Assembly (NCBI GenBank): GCA_022769485.1
Contig: JALEJU010000020.1
Location: forward strand, 34,321-98,320
DNA length: 64,000 nucleotides
Source of the DNA: Bacillota bacterium
GTDB lineage: Bacteria; Bacillota; Clostridia; Peptostreptococcales; Anaerovoracaceae
Direction: 5' to 3'
Shown: positions 8,906 to 16,521 of the stretch, one piece after another
How the letters are laid out: each line of letters opens with the position of its first letter
How positions within the stretch are numbered: position 1 is the first letter of the stretch
Notes under the pieces: generated by a model
The model's input: the letters and a program-made list of their open reading frames with translations, nothing else
The model's database searches: none
Told to the model about the DNA's origin: nothing
Position numbers and translations under genes: made by a program

Positions 8906-9193
8906 ATGGAAGGACATACAGCGGCAAGAATGGCAAAGGACGGAATGCGGGCAATTTTATCCAGATTCGGGTGGAAGGCGGAGGATTCGGCGGCAAATGC
9001 CGAAAAGAGAGAAAACGAATGGATTTTGACCAGTCTGAATTTGGCAAAACGCGAATGGGAAGCGGCGGAAAACCGGTTTAACGAGGTGACGGTTCCGGAG
9101 CTATTGGATGCGGCGGCGTATCAGATTATGGCTGAAAAGTCCAAATACGAATATTTGGTCAAGAGAGCGAAAGAGCGGAATCTGCATTTCTGA
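8906..9193 (+). CDS. YaaL-like DUF2508 family protein
   Basis: A soluble 95-residue protein of unknown function. The central stretch (LAKREWEAAENRFNEVT, followed by the LLDAAAYQI region and EYLVKRAKERN) is the signature of DUF2508, to which Bacillus YaaL belongs. YaaL lies between recR and bofA in Bacillus, and this copy keeps that neighbourhood despite an inserted azlCD and an inverted bofA. AAGGGGTGG precedes the ATG by six bases, which decides the start over in-frame codons upstream. The protein is mostly helical and charged, with no signal peptide. Confidence 0.8.
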   Translation: MEGHTAARMAKDGMRAILSRFGWKAEDSAANAEKRENEWILTSLNLAKREWEAAENRFNEVTVPELLDAAAYQIMAEKSKYEYLVKRAKERNLHF

Positions 9194-9208
9194 TCTTATG
9201 TATTCCCG

Positions 9209-9238
9209 TTGCCAATTCAATTTTAAGTGTGCTATTAT
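9209..9238 (+). promoter_or_regulatory. Probable promoter with extended -10
   Basis: TTGCCA (9209-9214), an 18-base spacer, and TATTAT (9233-9238) preceded by TG at 9230-9231. It lies 78 bases before the next gene and would drive it and the peptidase behind it. Confidence 0.6.
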
Positions 9239-9315
9239 AGTAAACACGAATCAATTATGCGGTATCTTGGAAGGAAGCCGATTCGGGAGGCACGGACAAG
9301 GGATAAGGAGGGAAT

Positions 9316-10032
9316 ATGCACGCCATTGAACGGTATGAATTGGAGCGGGCAGCAGAATTGCTGACGTTGGCATATCAAAACGATACAAAAACTCAGCTGG
9401 AAATGGACGGAGTCGAAAACAGTGAAGAACTGCTGGCTATTCGGGCGAAGGACTATCTGGAAACTCTCTTTGGCAGAGGCGCTGTCTGGATTGAAGAAAC
9501 GCAGCCAAAAAGCATTCTTGTGGCGTTTCAGAGCAAGCGCTTTTCCAATATGCGGTATTTAACCATGCTGCGAACCAGCATGAACCATATAGCGGAAGCG
9601 GCGGGAAAAGAGCGCTTGAAGAAAATGGCTGAAAACGGTAAGAAGATGAAGCGCCTGGAAGACTATGTGTGGCACAGAAAGGTTCCGAAGAAAAAAAAGG
9701 ATACTTACTACCATTTGCTGACCGTATTTATTGAGCCGGAAAGTTTAGATACGGATCATGTGTATGATATGCTGGAGCCGTTTATGAGCTATTGCGACCG
9801 GTATGCTATGCCCATGACCTATGAATCCTGGAATCCGGAAATGACAGAGATTATGAAAAATCTGTGCTTTGAGGTTCGGAAAACGAAGGAAGTCAAAGCC
9901 TGTCCGGGCGTGACGGTATGTCATATGGTGCGGCAGCCCCAGAGGGACGAGGCGGAAAACAGCGGGACGGAGCCGCAGAAATCCGTCGAGGATACGGATG
10001 ATCTGTACGAAGGCGAAACCGATTACGAATAG
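9316..10032 (+). CDS. Hypothetical protein with GNAT-like C-terminal fold
   Basis: A 238-residue cytoplasmic protein I cannot assign. The middle (YYHLLTVFIEPE, then HVYDMLEPFMSYCDRYAMPMTY and a final NLCFEV) follows the strand-helix pattern of GNAT acetyltransferases: a central strand, a helix after the pyrophosphate loop, and the closing 'neighbour-F' element. The usual Q/R-x-x-G-x-G/A acetyl-CoA loop is absent, however. A basic KKMKRLE/KKKK region (residues about 108-135) and an acidic, poorly ordered tail (last 30 residues) flank it. Start: ATG with GGAGGG eight bases before. It is followed after about 30 bases by a secreted peptidase gene. It may be a catalytically inactive GNAT-fold protein. 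Confidence 0.6.
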   Translation: MHAIERYELERAAELLTLAYQNDTKTQLEMDGVENSEELLAIRAKDYLETLFGRGAVWIEETQPKSILVAFQSKRFSNMRYLTMLRTSMNHIAEAAGKERLKKMAENGKKMKRLEDYVWHRKVPKKKKDTYYHLLTVFIEPESLDTDHVYDMLEPFMSYCDRYAMPMTYESWNPEMTEIMKNLCFEVRKTKEVKACPGVTVCHMVRQPQRDEAENSGTEPQKSVEDTDDLYEGETDYE

Positions 10033-10064
10033 CGGAAATCAAGAAACACAAGTTGGGGGAATCG

Positions 10065-10820
10065 ATGAATCAAACAAAGACATGCCGCAGCGGAATTTTG
10101 CTTTTGATTTTGCTGCTGGCGGCTATGAGCATTGCCGGGGGCTGTGCCGCTCAAAGCGGTGGGGAAAAATCCGCTGCGGATCAAACGAATGAGGGCGAGG
10201 ATCTCCTGCAGGAATCGTGGGTGACCCGGGAAGCGGATCCTTTATCGGCGGAAGAACTCAGCGGCGATTGCTTGATTTTAGTAAATAAGCTGCATCCTGT
10301 AGAAAAGGGAGAACCGGATGATTTGGTTTACGCACCGTATTATGCGGATCGCAGCGGTACATATAACCGATATATTCGGAAAGAGGCTTGCGAAGCTTAC
10401 GGAAGACTGGTAGAGGCGGCAAAGACGGACGGGTATGATATTCGGCTGACATCAGCGTTTCGGACATACGATGTGCAGAAAAGCTACTATGACCGGTATG
10501 TGCAGACCAAAGGACAGGAGTGGGCAGACAAATATTCTGCAAAGCCCGGAACTTCCGAGCATCAGACCGGTTTGGCCATAGACGTCAGCAGCCCCTCTGT
10601 AAACTGGGAGCTTACCGACGGGTTTGCAGATACTGAGGAAGGCCGGTGGCTGGCGGCACACTGCGGCGAATACGGATTTATTATCCGTTATCCGAAAGGC
10701 AGAGAGGAAATTACCGGGTATTCCTATGAGCCTTGGCATATCCGGTATGTAGGGGTCGCTGCTGCTGCGGAAATCTGTGGAAAGGACTGGACGCTGGAAG
10801 AATATCTGGCAAATTTATAG
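10065..10820 (+). CDS. VanY-type D-alanyl-D-alanine carboxypeptidase lipoprotein (peptidase M15B)
   Basis: A cell-surface metallopeptidase expected to trim the terminal D-Ala from peptidoglycan stem peptides. The first 30 residues are a basic stretch, a hydrophobic run and a lipobox-like AGGC, so it is probably a lipoprotein. The M15B zinc and catalytic motifs are present in order: SAFRTYD, then SEHQTGLAIDVS (SxHxxGxAxD), then EPWHIRYVG (ExWHxR). At about 251 residues it is close to typical VanY/YodJ length. ATG 10065 follows a GGGGGA by four bases; a TTG twelve bases earlier is the alternative. There are no vanA-type resistance neighbours, so a housekeeping cell-wall role is more likely than glycopeptide resistance. 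Confidence 0.9.
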   Translation: MNQTKTCRSGILLLILLLAAMSIAGGCAAQSGGEKSAADQTNEGEDLLQESWVTREADPLSAEELSGDCLILVNKLHPVEKGEPDDLVYAPYYADRSGTYNRYIRKEACEAYGRLVEAAKTDGYDIRLTSAFRTYDVQKSYYDRYVQTKGQEWADKYSAKPGTSEHQTGLAIDVSSPSVNWELTDGFADTEEGRWLAAHCGEYGFIIRYPKGREEITGYSYEPWHIRYVGVAAAAEICGKDWTLEEYLANL

Positions 10821-10892
10821 AAATATGAAAAACGCTCCCCGAATGCTCTTCTCAGGAGAGTGCGGGAGCCGGTCGGACAAGAGATGAAAAAG

Positions 10893-10921
10893 GCTGCCTC
10901 AATTTGAGGCAGCTTTTTTTT
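10893..10921. terminator. Bidirectional Rho-independent terminator
   Basis: GCTGCCTC (10893-10900) pairs with GAGGCAGC (10906-10913), followed by eight T. An A run precedes the stem, so it can also end the reverse-strand transporter transcript. Confidence 0.88.
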
Positions 10922-10934
10922 ATTTTTTATATTG

Positions 10935-11033
10935 TTATTTGCGATGCTTTAATGCGATCGCCAGGGAGATGGCGCAGCCGCCCCAAAGAGCTCCGCAGCC
11001 GATGATCATAAGAACAATTGCTCCTGTACTCAT
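10935..11033 (-). CDS. metS: MetS-type small subunit of NSS sodium symporter
   Basis: A 32-residue single-span membrane peptide (starts MSTGAIVLMIIGCGALWGG, ends in a basic KHRK tail). Its ATG follows the stop of the NSS transporter gene with no bases between (TAA then ATG), and GGAGG lies nine bases before it inside the transporter's last codons. Small one-helix proteins in this position are annotated as the MetS family small subunit of NSS transporters, after MetPS of Corynebacterium glutamicum, where the small subunit is needed for methionine/alanine uptake. The position, size, basic end and Gly-rich helix all fit. It is too short for ordinary gene finders. Confidence 0.8.
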   Translation of the reverse strand: MSTGAIVLMIIGCGALWGGCAISLAIALKHRK

Positions 11034-12536
11034 TTATTTGACCTCCTTGGATGCGATTTTACTAATATCTGCATAACCTTCCTTGCCCTTCATAGAAGTG
11101 AGGATAATAACCGCAGCTACGCAGATTGCCAGCATACCCCAGCCGAAGACGTTAATATCACTCTGCGCATAGCCGCCGTAACCGTTTACGATGAAATCTT
11201 TGGTATTGAGGATCACCATAACGCCAAGGCCGAGAACAGTAACGATTTTAAGTGCATAGACCCACCACTTACCGATGCTGAAGTTAGAAAATTCGTTTGC
11301 TTCTTTCCGAAGTGTTTCGGGTTTAAAGAACCAGCCGATTATCAAGACTTCCAGGAAGCCGGCGGTTGCAACGCCTACGTTGTTAATAAATGCGTCTACG
11401 ATGTCCAGAATATTCAGCCCTGCGCCGGTCACGAACAGGAGACCGAGCAGGAATGCAGGAACCATAACGACGGTACAAGCTTTTTTATGACTCATAGCGA
11501 ATTTGTCCTGCATACCGGAAACAACTGCCTGAATAATGGAAATCAGAGATGTAATGCCTGCGGTCAGCAACGCACCGAAGAAGCATACTCCGAAGAAACC
11601 GTTCATTCCGGGGAGTGTGTTGATTGCGGTGGGGAATGTCATAAATGCCAGCCCTACGCCGGAGCCTGCGATTTCTTCCACACCTACGCCCTGCGCATAA
11701 GCCATGTAGCCCATAATGGAGAATACGCCGATACCCGCAAACACCTCAAAACCGTGGTTTGTTGTAGCTGTAATAAATGCGGTGTTGACAACGTCGGTTT
11801 CCTTGGGCAGATAGCTGGAATACGCCAGCATAATAGCAAAGCAGATGGATAAACTGAAGAATACCTGACCGTAAGCGGCGACCCAAACGCTGGGTTTGGT
11901 AAGCGCAGACCAGTCGGGCTTAAACATATATTCCAGGCCGTCAAGCGCGCCGGGCAGGGTCAAGCCTCTGATAACCAGGATTGTGATCATGATCAGCAGC
12001 AGGGGCAGACAGATTTTGCATGCGATGTTGATGCCCTTGTTAATGCCGCGGTACATAATGAATGCTACAACAGCCCAAACGGCCAGGTAAGGAAGCAGAA
12101 GATTCATCTGAATCCCGCCCAGATTCAGGGCACTGTCGGAAAGACCCAGGAAGGACACGAAGAACGATGTAGGATCATCTCCCCACGCAGACGTAAAGGA
12201 GAATCCTACATAACAAACGGTCCATACGACGATTGCAAAATAGTAAACGGTGATGATGAATGCACACATAACCTGCCACCAACCCAGCCATTCAAACTTT
12301 TTGTTGATGCGCGCCCAGGTTACGGGAGCTCCGCCTCTGTAAGTTTTACCCATGGTATATTCCAAAATCAAAATGGGGATACCGGCGGTAAGAATTACAA
12401 AGAAATAGGGGAGCAGGAAAGCTCCGCCGCCATTGTTTGCGGCAACGTACGGAAAACGCCAGATGTTTCCCAGACCCACAGCGGATCCGATGGCGGCCAG
12501 TACAAAGCCCAATTTAGAATTCCATTGATCTCTCAA
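11034..12536 (-). CDS. Sodium-dependent neurotransmitter:sodium symporter (SNF/NSS) family transporter
   Basis: A 500-residue secondary transporter with about twelve membrane segments, expected to bring in an amino acid with sodium. The N-terminus carries the family signature WNSKLGFVLAAIGSAVGLGN, then WRFPY, and the sodium-binding regions of TM1 and TM6 are recognisable. The likely start is the TTG at 12534-12536, because AAAGGAGG lies eight bases before it and the protein then begins with the usual RDQW; an ATG slightly upstream has no ribosome site. A MetS-type peptide follows directly, which suggests methionine or alanine as substrate, though the sequence alone does not settle this. Confidence 0.92.
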   Translation of the reverse strand: MRDQWNSKLGFVLAAIGSAVGLGNIWRFPYVAANNGGGAFLLPYFFVILTAGIPILILEYTMGKTYRGGAPVTWARINKKFEWLGWWQVMCAFIITVYYFAIVVWTVCYVGFSFTSAWGDDPTSFFVSFLGLSDSALNLGGIQMNLLLPYLAVWAVVAFIMYRGINKGINIACKICLPLLLIMITILVIRGLTLPGALDGLEYMFKPDWSALTKPSVWVAAYGQVFFSLSICFAIMLAYSSYLPKETDVVNTAFITATTNHGFEVFAGIGVFSIMGYMAYAQGVGVEEIAGSGVGLAFMTFPTAINTLPGMNGFFGVCFFGALLTAGITSLISIIQAVVSGMQDKFAMSHKKACTVVMVPAFLLGLLFVTGAGLNILDIVDAFINNVGVATAGFLEVLIIGWFFKPETLRKEANEFSNFSIGKWWVYALKIVTVLGLGVMVILNTKDFIVNGYGGYAQSDINVFGWGMLAICVAAVIILTSMKGKEGYADISKIASKEVK

Positions 12537-12623
12537 GAAAATAACCTCCTTTTTAGCCAGCACATGTTAGTAATAATGATAGTAGTGCGTCTGTTTTTTC
12601 TCGAAAAAAACGAATACTTATTC

Positions 12624-12652
12624 AGTATAAAAGAACAGAATATCAATGTCAA
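12624..12652 (-). promoter_or_regulatory. Promoter of the NSS transporter
   Basis: On the reverse strand TTGACA (12652-12647) and TATACT (12629-12624) stand 17 bases apart, 88 bases before the TTG start. Confidence 0.85.
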
Positions 12653-12783
12653 ACAAAAAGTGGTGAGAGGCGACAAGTGCTTTTTTTTATTTTTGTTTGG
12701 TTAAACAAAAAATAAGGCGGAATGAGAGAAAACACAGAAGAAAGCCCTTGGTTATCTGAAAAATACAAAAGTATAAAAGTTTC

Positions 12784-12812
12784 TTGAATGGGGACATTTT
12801 TTGATATATAAT
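12784..12812 (+). promoter_or_regulatory. Promoter of guaB
   Basis: TTGAAT (12784-12789), a 17-base spacer and TATAAT (12807-12812), giving a 5' leader of about 80 nt with a small hairpin before the ribosome site. Confidence 0.8.
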
Positions 12813-12901
12813 GTGAAACTAATATAATCGAAACGAACATAGATGAACATGTAAAAGAACAATGAATCTGTCGGGACGACAGGAAAGAGAAAGGAGCTGC
12901 C

Positions 12902-14410
12902 ATGGCCTATTATTTCGAAGAACCGTCCAGAACTTTTAATGAATATCTGCTGGTGCCCGGGTATTCCGGCGAGAACTGCATTCCTTCTGCGGTGGATCTG
13001 CGAACCCCTGTAACAAAATACCGGAAAGGTGAGGAATCGGATATTTACATGAACATTCCTCTTGTATCGGCGATCATGCAGTCTGTTTCCGATGACCGTA
13101 TGGCGATCGCCCTGGCCAAAGAAGGCGGCCTTTCCTTTATATATGGTTCACAGTCTGTAGCCAACGAGGCGGCTATGGTTTCCCGGGTAAAGAACCATAA
13201 AGCCGGCTTTGTCACCAGTGATTCCAATGTCCATCCCGATCAGACTCTGGCGGATATCATCGCATTAAAAGAGAAAACGGGGCATTCTACCGTAGCGGTT
13301 ACCGACGACGGCACGGCGGAAGGCAAAGTGCTGGGTATCGTTACCAGCCGGGATTATCGAATCAGCCGGATGTCCATGGATACCAAGGTAAAGGAATTTA
13401 TGACGCCTTTTGACCATTTGATTTATGCGGAAGAAGGAATCAGCCTGAAAGAAGCAAACGATATCCTTTGGGAAAATAAGCTGAACGCACTGCCCATCGT
13501 GGATAAAAACGGCCGATTGACTTATTTTGTATTCCGAAAGGATTACGAGAGCCATAAAGATCATCCCCTGGAGCTGCTGGATTCTCATAAGCGCTATATG
13601 GTGGGCGCGGGTATCAATACCAGGGATTATGAAGAGCGGGTTCCGGCTTTGCTGGACGCAGGAGCGGATGTGCTCTGCATCGACTCCTCGGAAGGATTTT
13701 CCGAATGGCAGCGTAAGACCATTTCCTGGGTTCGTCAAAATTACGGCGAAGATGTAAAAATCGGCGCGGGAAACGTAGTGGATGAAGAAAGCTTTCGTTT
13801 TTTGGCTGACGCAGGCGCGGATTTTATTAAAATCGGTATCGGCGGCGGCTCGATCTGCATCACGAGAGAACAGAAAGGTATCGGAAGAGGGCAGGCTACC
13901 GCGGTCATCGAAGTGGCAAAAGCCCGAAATCAATATTTCGAAGAAACCGGAATTTATATTCCCCTTTGTTCCGACGGCGGCATTGTATACGATTATCATA
14001 TGACGCTGGCTTTGGCTATGGGGGCGGACTTCCTTATGCTGGGTCGTTACTTCTCCCGGTTTGATGAAAGTCCTACGGACAAGCTGAACATCAACGGCAA
14101 TTATGTGAAAGAATACTGGGGCGAAGGTTCCAACCGTGCCCGCAATTGGCAGCGTTATGATATGGGCGGCGACGCCAAGCTCTCCTTTGAGGAAGGCGTG
14201 GATTCTTACGTTCCTTATGCGGGAAGCCTGAAGGACAACGTAACCCTTTCGTTAAACAAGGTGCGATCTACCATGTGTAACTGCGGAGCTATGACCATCC
14301 CCGAGCTGCAGAAGAACGCCAAGCTGACTCTGGTTTCCGCTACCAGTATCGTAGAAGGCGGAGCACATGATGTTATCTTAAAGGATGGAAAGGGCTCTCA
14401 GATCAGATAA
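12902..14410 (+). CDS. guaB: Inosine-5'-monophosphate dehydrogenase
   Basis: Oxidises IMP to XMP with NAD, the committed step to guanine nucleotides. The 502-residue protein has the (beta/alpha)8 barrel interrupted by a pair of CBS domains at about residues 105-225 (HPDQTLADI, then VTSRDYR and [14 protein letters not shown]). The catalytic loop reads [17 protein letters not shown], with Cys in the expected place and Gly for the more usual Pro. A DGGI phosphate-site motif and the mobile-flap region ([15 protein letters not shown]) follow. AAAGGAG precedes the ATG. The flap sequence is unlike the common bacterial form and recalls the divergent IMPDH of some Clostridia and protists. It is transcribed alone; the aromatic operon promoter begins just after it. 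Confidence 0.94.
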   Translation: MAYYFEEPSRTFNEYLLVPGYSGENCIPSAVDLRTPVTKYRKGEESDIYMNIPLVSAIMQSVSDDRMAIALAKEGGLSFIYGSQSVANEAAMVSRVKNHKAGFVTSDSNVHPDQTLADIIALKEKTGHSTVAVTDDGTAEGKVLGIVTSRDYRISRMSMDTKVKEFMTPFDHLIYAEEGISLKEANDILWENKLNALPIVDKNGRLTYFVFRKDYESHKDHPLELLDSHKRYMVGAGINTRDYEERVPALLDAGADVLCIDSSEGFSEWQRKTISWVRQNYGEDVKIGAGNVVDEESFRFLADAGADFIKIGIGGGSICITREQKGIGRGQATAVIEVAKARNQYFEETGIYIPLCSDGGIVYDYHMTLALAMGADFLMLGRYFSRFDESPTDKLNINGNYVKEYWGEGSNRARNWQRYDMGGDAKLSFEEGVDSYVPYAGSLKDNVTLSLNKVRSTMCNCGAMTIPELQKNAKLTLVSATSIVEGGAHDVILKDGKGSQIR

Positions 14411-14426
14411 GCTCATAGAAAAAATA

Positions 14427-14455
14427 TTGACATGAGTAAAGATGTGGAGTATAAT
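14427..14455 (+). promoter_or_regulatory. Consensus promoter of the aromatic operon
   Basis: TTGACA (14427-14432) and TATAAT (14450-14455) are exactly 17 bases apart, a perfect sigma-A promoter. Transcription would begin near 14462, about 30 bases before the leader peptide. Confidence 0.93.
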
Positions 14456-14490
14456 ACTTCCTATAAAATAAAGAAAGGACGTTTTTGGGG

Positions 14491-14550
14491 ATGAAAATGA
14501 ATTCCGGTATCAACTTCGGTTATTATTTTTACTTTTACTATGATGTATAG
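14491..14550 (+). CDS. Tyr/Phe-rich leader peptide of the aromatic operon
   Basis: A 19-codon frame (MKMNSGINFGYYFYFYYDV) in which five of the last nine residues are Tyr and three residues overall are Phe. It lies between a perfect promoter and an intrinsic terminator, upstream of genes that make Tyr and Phe. Its last codons form the 5' arm of a hairpin, as in classical amino-acid attenuators. GGGG at 14487-14490 is well spaced for the second ATG (14497), while AAAGGA (14474-14479) would serve the first. The product is expected to act only by being translated. It looks too biased and too well placed to be chance, but expression is not shown by sequence alone. Confidence 0.85.
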   Translation: MKMNSGINFGYYFYFYYDV

Positions 14551-14565
14551 TAAGAGTAATTTGTG
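14529..14565 (+). promoter_or_regulatory. Attenuator: pause hairpin and overlapping antiterminator strand
   Basis: Two exclusive pairings are visible. First, 14529-14541 pairs with 14547-14559 (13 pairs, one G-U, five-base loop), and its 5' arm is made of the Phe/Tyr codons. Second, GTAATTTGTG (14556-14565) pairs over ten positions, one of them G-U, with CACAGATTAC (14625-14634), which is the 5' arm and loop of the terminator. A ribosome stalled on Tyr/Phe codons would break the first hairpin, free the antiterminator strand and allow read-through. One that reaches the stop codon (14548-14550) would cover that strand and let the terminator form. Confidence 0.85.
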
Positions 14566-14619
14566 ATGCCGAAATTGTATAGACGGAGTTCCCGAAAAAA
14601 ACTCTCTTATATAAGCTTG

Positions 14620-14659
14620 AGCCGCACAGATTACGAAATCTGTGCGGCTTTTCTTTTTT
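14620..14659 (+). terminator. Attenuator terminator before aroF
   Basis: AGCCGCACAGATT (14620-14632) pairs perfectly with AATCTGTGCGGCT (14637-14649) around an ACGA loop, followed by a T-rich tail. It ends the leader transcript 25 bases before aroF and is the regulated element of the attenuator. Confidence 0.93.
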
Positions 14660-14683
14660 ATTCCGAAAGAGGAGGAGAAAATT

Positions 14684-15688
14684 ATGATCGTTGTTTTAAA
14701 ACCCAATACACCGAAAGAACGGGCGTCCGCGCTTATCGAGTGGCTGAAAAGCCAGAACCTGACGGTGCATATTTCTGAGGGGGAAATCAATACTGTTTTG
14801 GGATTGGTGGGCGATACCGGAGAAATCGATATGGACCTGGTTTCCAGCCTGGACATCGTAGAGGACGTAAAACGGGTATCGGATCCTTTCAAATGCTGCA
14901 ACCGCAAATTCCATCCGAAAGATACTGTAATCGAGGTGGGAGATGTAAAAATCGGCGGGGGGCATTTCTGCTTGATTGCGGGTCCCTGTTCCGTAGAATC
15001 AGAGGAGCAGATTGTAGAAGTAGCGCAGAAGGTGAAAGCCGCCGGAGCGAATATTCTTCGGGGCGGCGCGTTTAAGCCGAGAACTTCGCCCTATGCTTTT
15101 CAGGGCCTGAAAGCCGACGGGATTGAACTTTTGCTGGAGGCAAAAAAGATCACCGGCCTTCCCATCATTACGGAAATTATGAATGCCAATCACCTGCCTT
15201 TGTTTGAGGATGTAGACATTATTCAAGTGGGAGCCCGAAATATGCAGAATTTTGAATTGCTTAAGGAGCTGGGCAAGCTGAAGAAGCCGATTCTCCTCAA
15301 AAGAGGGTTGGCCAATACTTTGAAGGAATTGCTGATGAGTGCGGAATACATTATGGCCGGCGGAAATGAGCAGATTATTCTCTGTGAACGCGGCATCCGC
15401 ACTTTTGAGACGCAGACAAGAAATACGCTGGATATTTCCGCAGTTCCCATGCTGCATGAACTCAGCCACTTGCCGGTGGTAGTGGATCCCAGCCATGCTA
15501 CCGGCGTTCGCAGTTTAGTAGAGCCCATGGCTTTGGCCGGTGCGGCCTGCGGTGCGGACGGACTGATGATTGAGGTGCATAACGACCCCATGCATGCCTG
15601 GTGCGACGGGGCGCAGTCTCTGCGACCGGAGCAGTTTGCCGAAGTGGCTCAAAAAGTACTTGCTGTACGGGAGGCACTTAGAAAATGA
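14684..15688 (+). CDS. aroF: 3-deoxy-7-phosphoheptulonate (DAHP) synthase, type I-beta with regulatory domain
   Basis: Condenses phosphoenolpyruvate and erythrose 4-phosphate, the entry step of the shikimate pathway. The 334-residue protein has an N-terminal ferredoxin-like regulatory domain (about residues 1-70) of the Thermotoga type, which in that enzyme mediates feedback by Tyr/Phe. The type I-beta barrel follows, with IAGPCSVES, GAFKPRTSPY, VGARNMQN, LKRG and VDPSHATG carrying the PEP and metal ligands. GGAGGAG lies six bases before the ATG at 14684. It is the first gene behind the Tyr/Phe attenuator, so control would be both transcriptional and allosteric. Its stop overlaps the next start (ATGA). 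Confidence 0.96.
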   Translation: MIVVLKPNTPKERASALIEWLKSQNLTVHISEGEINTVLGLVGDTGEIDMDLVSSLDIVEDVKRVSDPFKCCNRKFHPKDTVIEVGDVKIGGGHFCLIAGPCSVESEEQIVEVAQKVKAAGANILRGGAFKPRTSPYAFQGLKADGIELLLEAKKITGLPIITEIMNANHLPLFEDVDIIQVGARNMQNFELLKELGKLKKPILLKRGLANTLKELLMSAEYIMAGGNEQIILCERGIRTFETQTRNTLDISAVPMLHELSHLPVVVDPSHATGVRSLVEPMALAGAACGADGLMIEVHNDPMHAWCDGAQSLRPEQFAEVAQKVLAVREALRK

Positions 15689-16521
15689 TCGTAGGAATCG
15701 TAGGGTTAGGTTTGATCGGCGGATCGCTGGCAAAGGCGTATCAGGAAAGCGGAAAAGCTACCGTCCTTGCATACGATCAGGATGAAAGCGTGTTGTCTTT
15801 TGCGCAGCTTTCCGGCGTGGTCAGCGGCAGATTGACAAAGGAAACGATTTCCTCTTGCGATGTGATATTGATAGCGGTGTATCCTCAGGCGGCAATTGCC
15901 TATCTGCAGGAAATGGGAGCGCATATCGGATCTCATCCTGTGGTGATTGACTGCTGCGGCACAAAGCGGACGGTATGCGGCGCCTGTTTTCCGCTTGCGG
16001 AAAAATACGGTTTCACATATTTAGGAGGCCATCCTATGGCCGGCACGCAGCACTCCGGATTTAAACATTCCAGGGGAAATCTGTTTCGGAATGCGCCTAT
16101 GGTAATTGTACCGCCTTCCTTTGATGATATCGAGCTGCTTTCCGGCGTCAAAGAGCTGCTTGAACCGGTTGGCTTCGGCAGTCTCTCCGTTACCACAGCC
16201 GAAGAGCACGATAAGATGATTGCTTTCACATCTCAATTAGCGCATGTGGTATCCAACGCTTATATTAAAAGCCCTACCGCTGCAGAGCATAAAGGCTTTT
16301 CCGCCGGCAGCTATAAAGATATGACCCGGGTGGCCAGGCTGAATCCGGAAATGTGGACAGAGCTGTTTTTGGAAAACCGGGATAATCTGTTAAAGGAATT
16401 AGATGGATTTATCTGCGCTTTGCAGGAATACCATACCGCTTTGGAGCAGAATGATGAAGCGGGGCTTATCCGTTTGCTCCGGGAGGGAACAGAACGCAAA
16501 GAGGAGGTGGACGGGCGGTGA
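15685..16521 (+). CDS. tyrA: Prephenate dehydrogenase
   Basis: Oxidatively decarboxylates prephenate to 4-hydroxyphenylpyruvate on the way to tyrosine. The 278-residue protein has an N-terminal NAD(P)-binding fold (GLGLIGGSLAKAY), the GGHPMAGT motif near residue 114 and the helical dimerisation domain with the FTSQLAHVVSNAY segment. No fused chorismate mutase or ACT domain is present; mutase activity is in PheA in this operon. The start overlaps the aroF stop by four bases, and the stop overlaps the GTG of aroB. Confidence 0.95.
   Translation: MIVGIVGLGLIGGSLAKAYQESGKATVLAYDQDESVLSFAQLSGVVSGRLTKETISSCDVILIAVYPQAAIAYLQEMGAHIGSHPVVIDCCGTKRTVCGACFPLAEKYGFTYLGGHPMAGTQHSGFKHSRGNLFRNAPMVIVPPSFDDIELLSGVKELLEPVGFGSLSVTTAEEHDKMIAFTSQLAHVVSNAYIKSPTAAEHKGFSAGSYKDMTRVARLNPEMWTELFLENRDNLLKELDGFICALQEYHTALEQNDEAGLIRLLREGTERKEEVDGR

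Larger units (their letters stand above)
12537..12901. other. 365-nt divergent intergenic region
   Basis: It separates the reverse-strand transporter from IMP dehydrogenase and holds one clear promoter for each. It is AT-rich with several A/T homopolymer runs. A short perfect hairpin, CTGTCG-gga-CGACAG (12868-12882), lies just before the guaB ribosome site. I see no purine riboswitch, no T-box and no coding potential here. Confidence 0.7.

Noticed and set aside
10065..10820. Glycopeptide resistance gene (vanY)
   Set aside because: The peptidase family matches, but no vanH, vanA/B, vanX or vanRS lies nearby; it is better read as a cell-wall housekeeping enzyme.
12537..12901. Purine riboswitch before IMP dehydrogenase
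   Set aside because: The conserved purine-aptamer core and three-way junction are not found; only a small hairpin is present.
14411..14683. T-box riboswitch upstream of aroF
   Set aside because: No T-box sequence (AGGGTGGNACCGCG type) and no specifier-loop architecture; the leader peptide and overlapping hairpins explain the region better.
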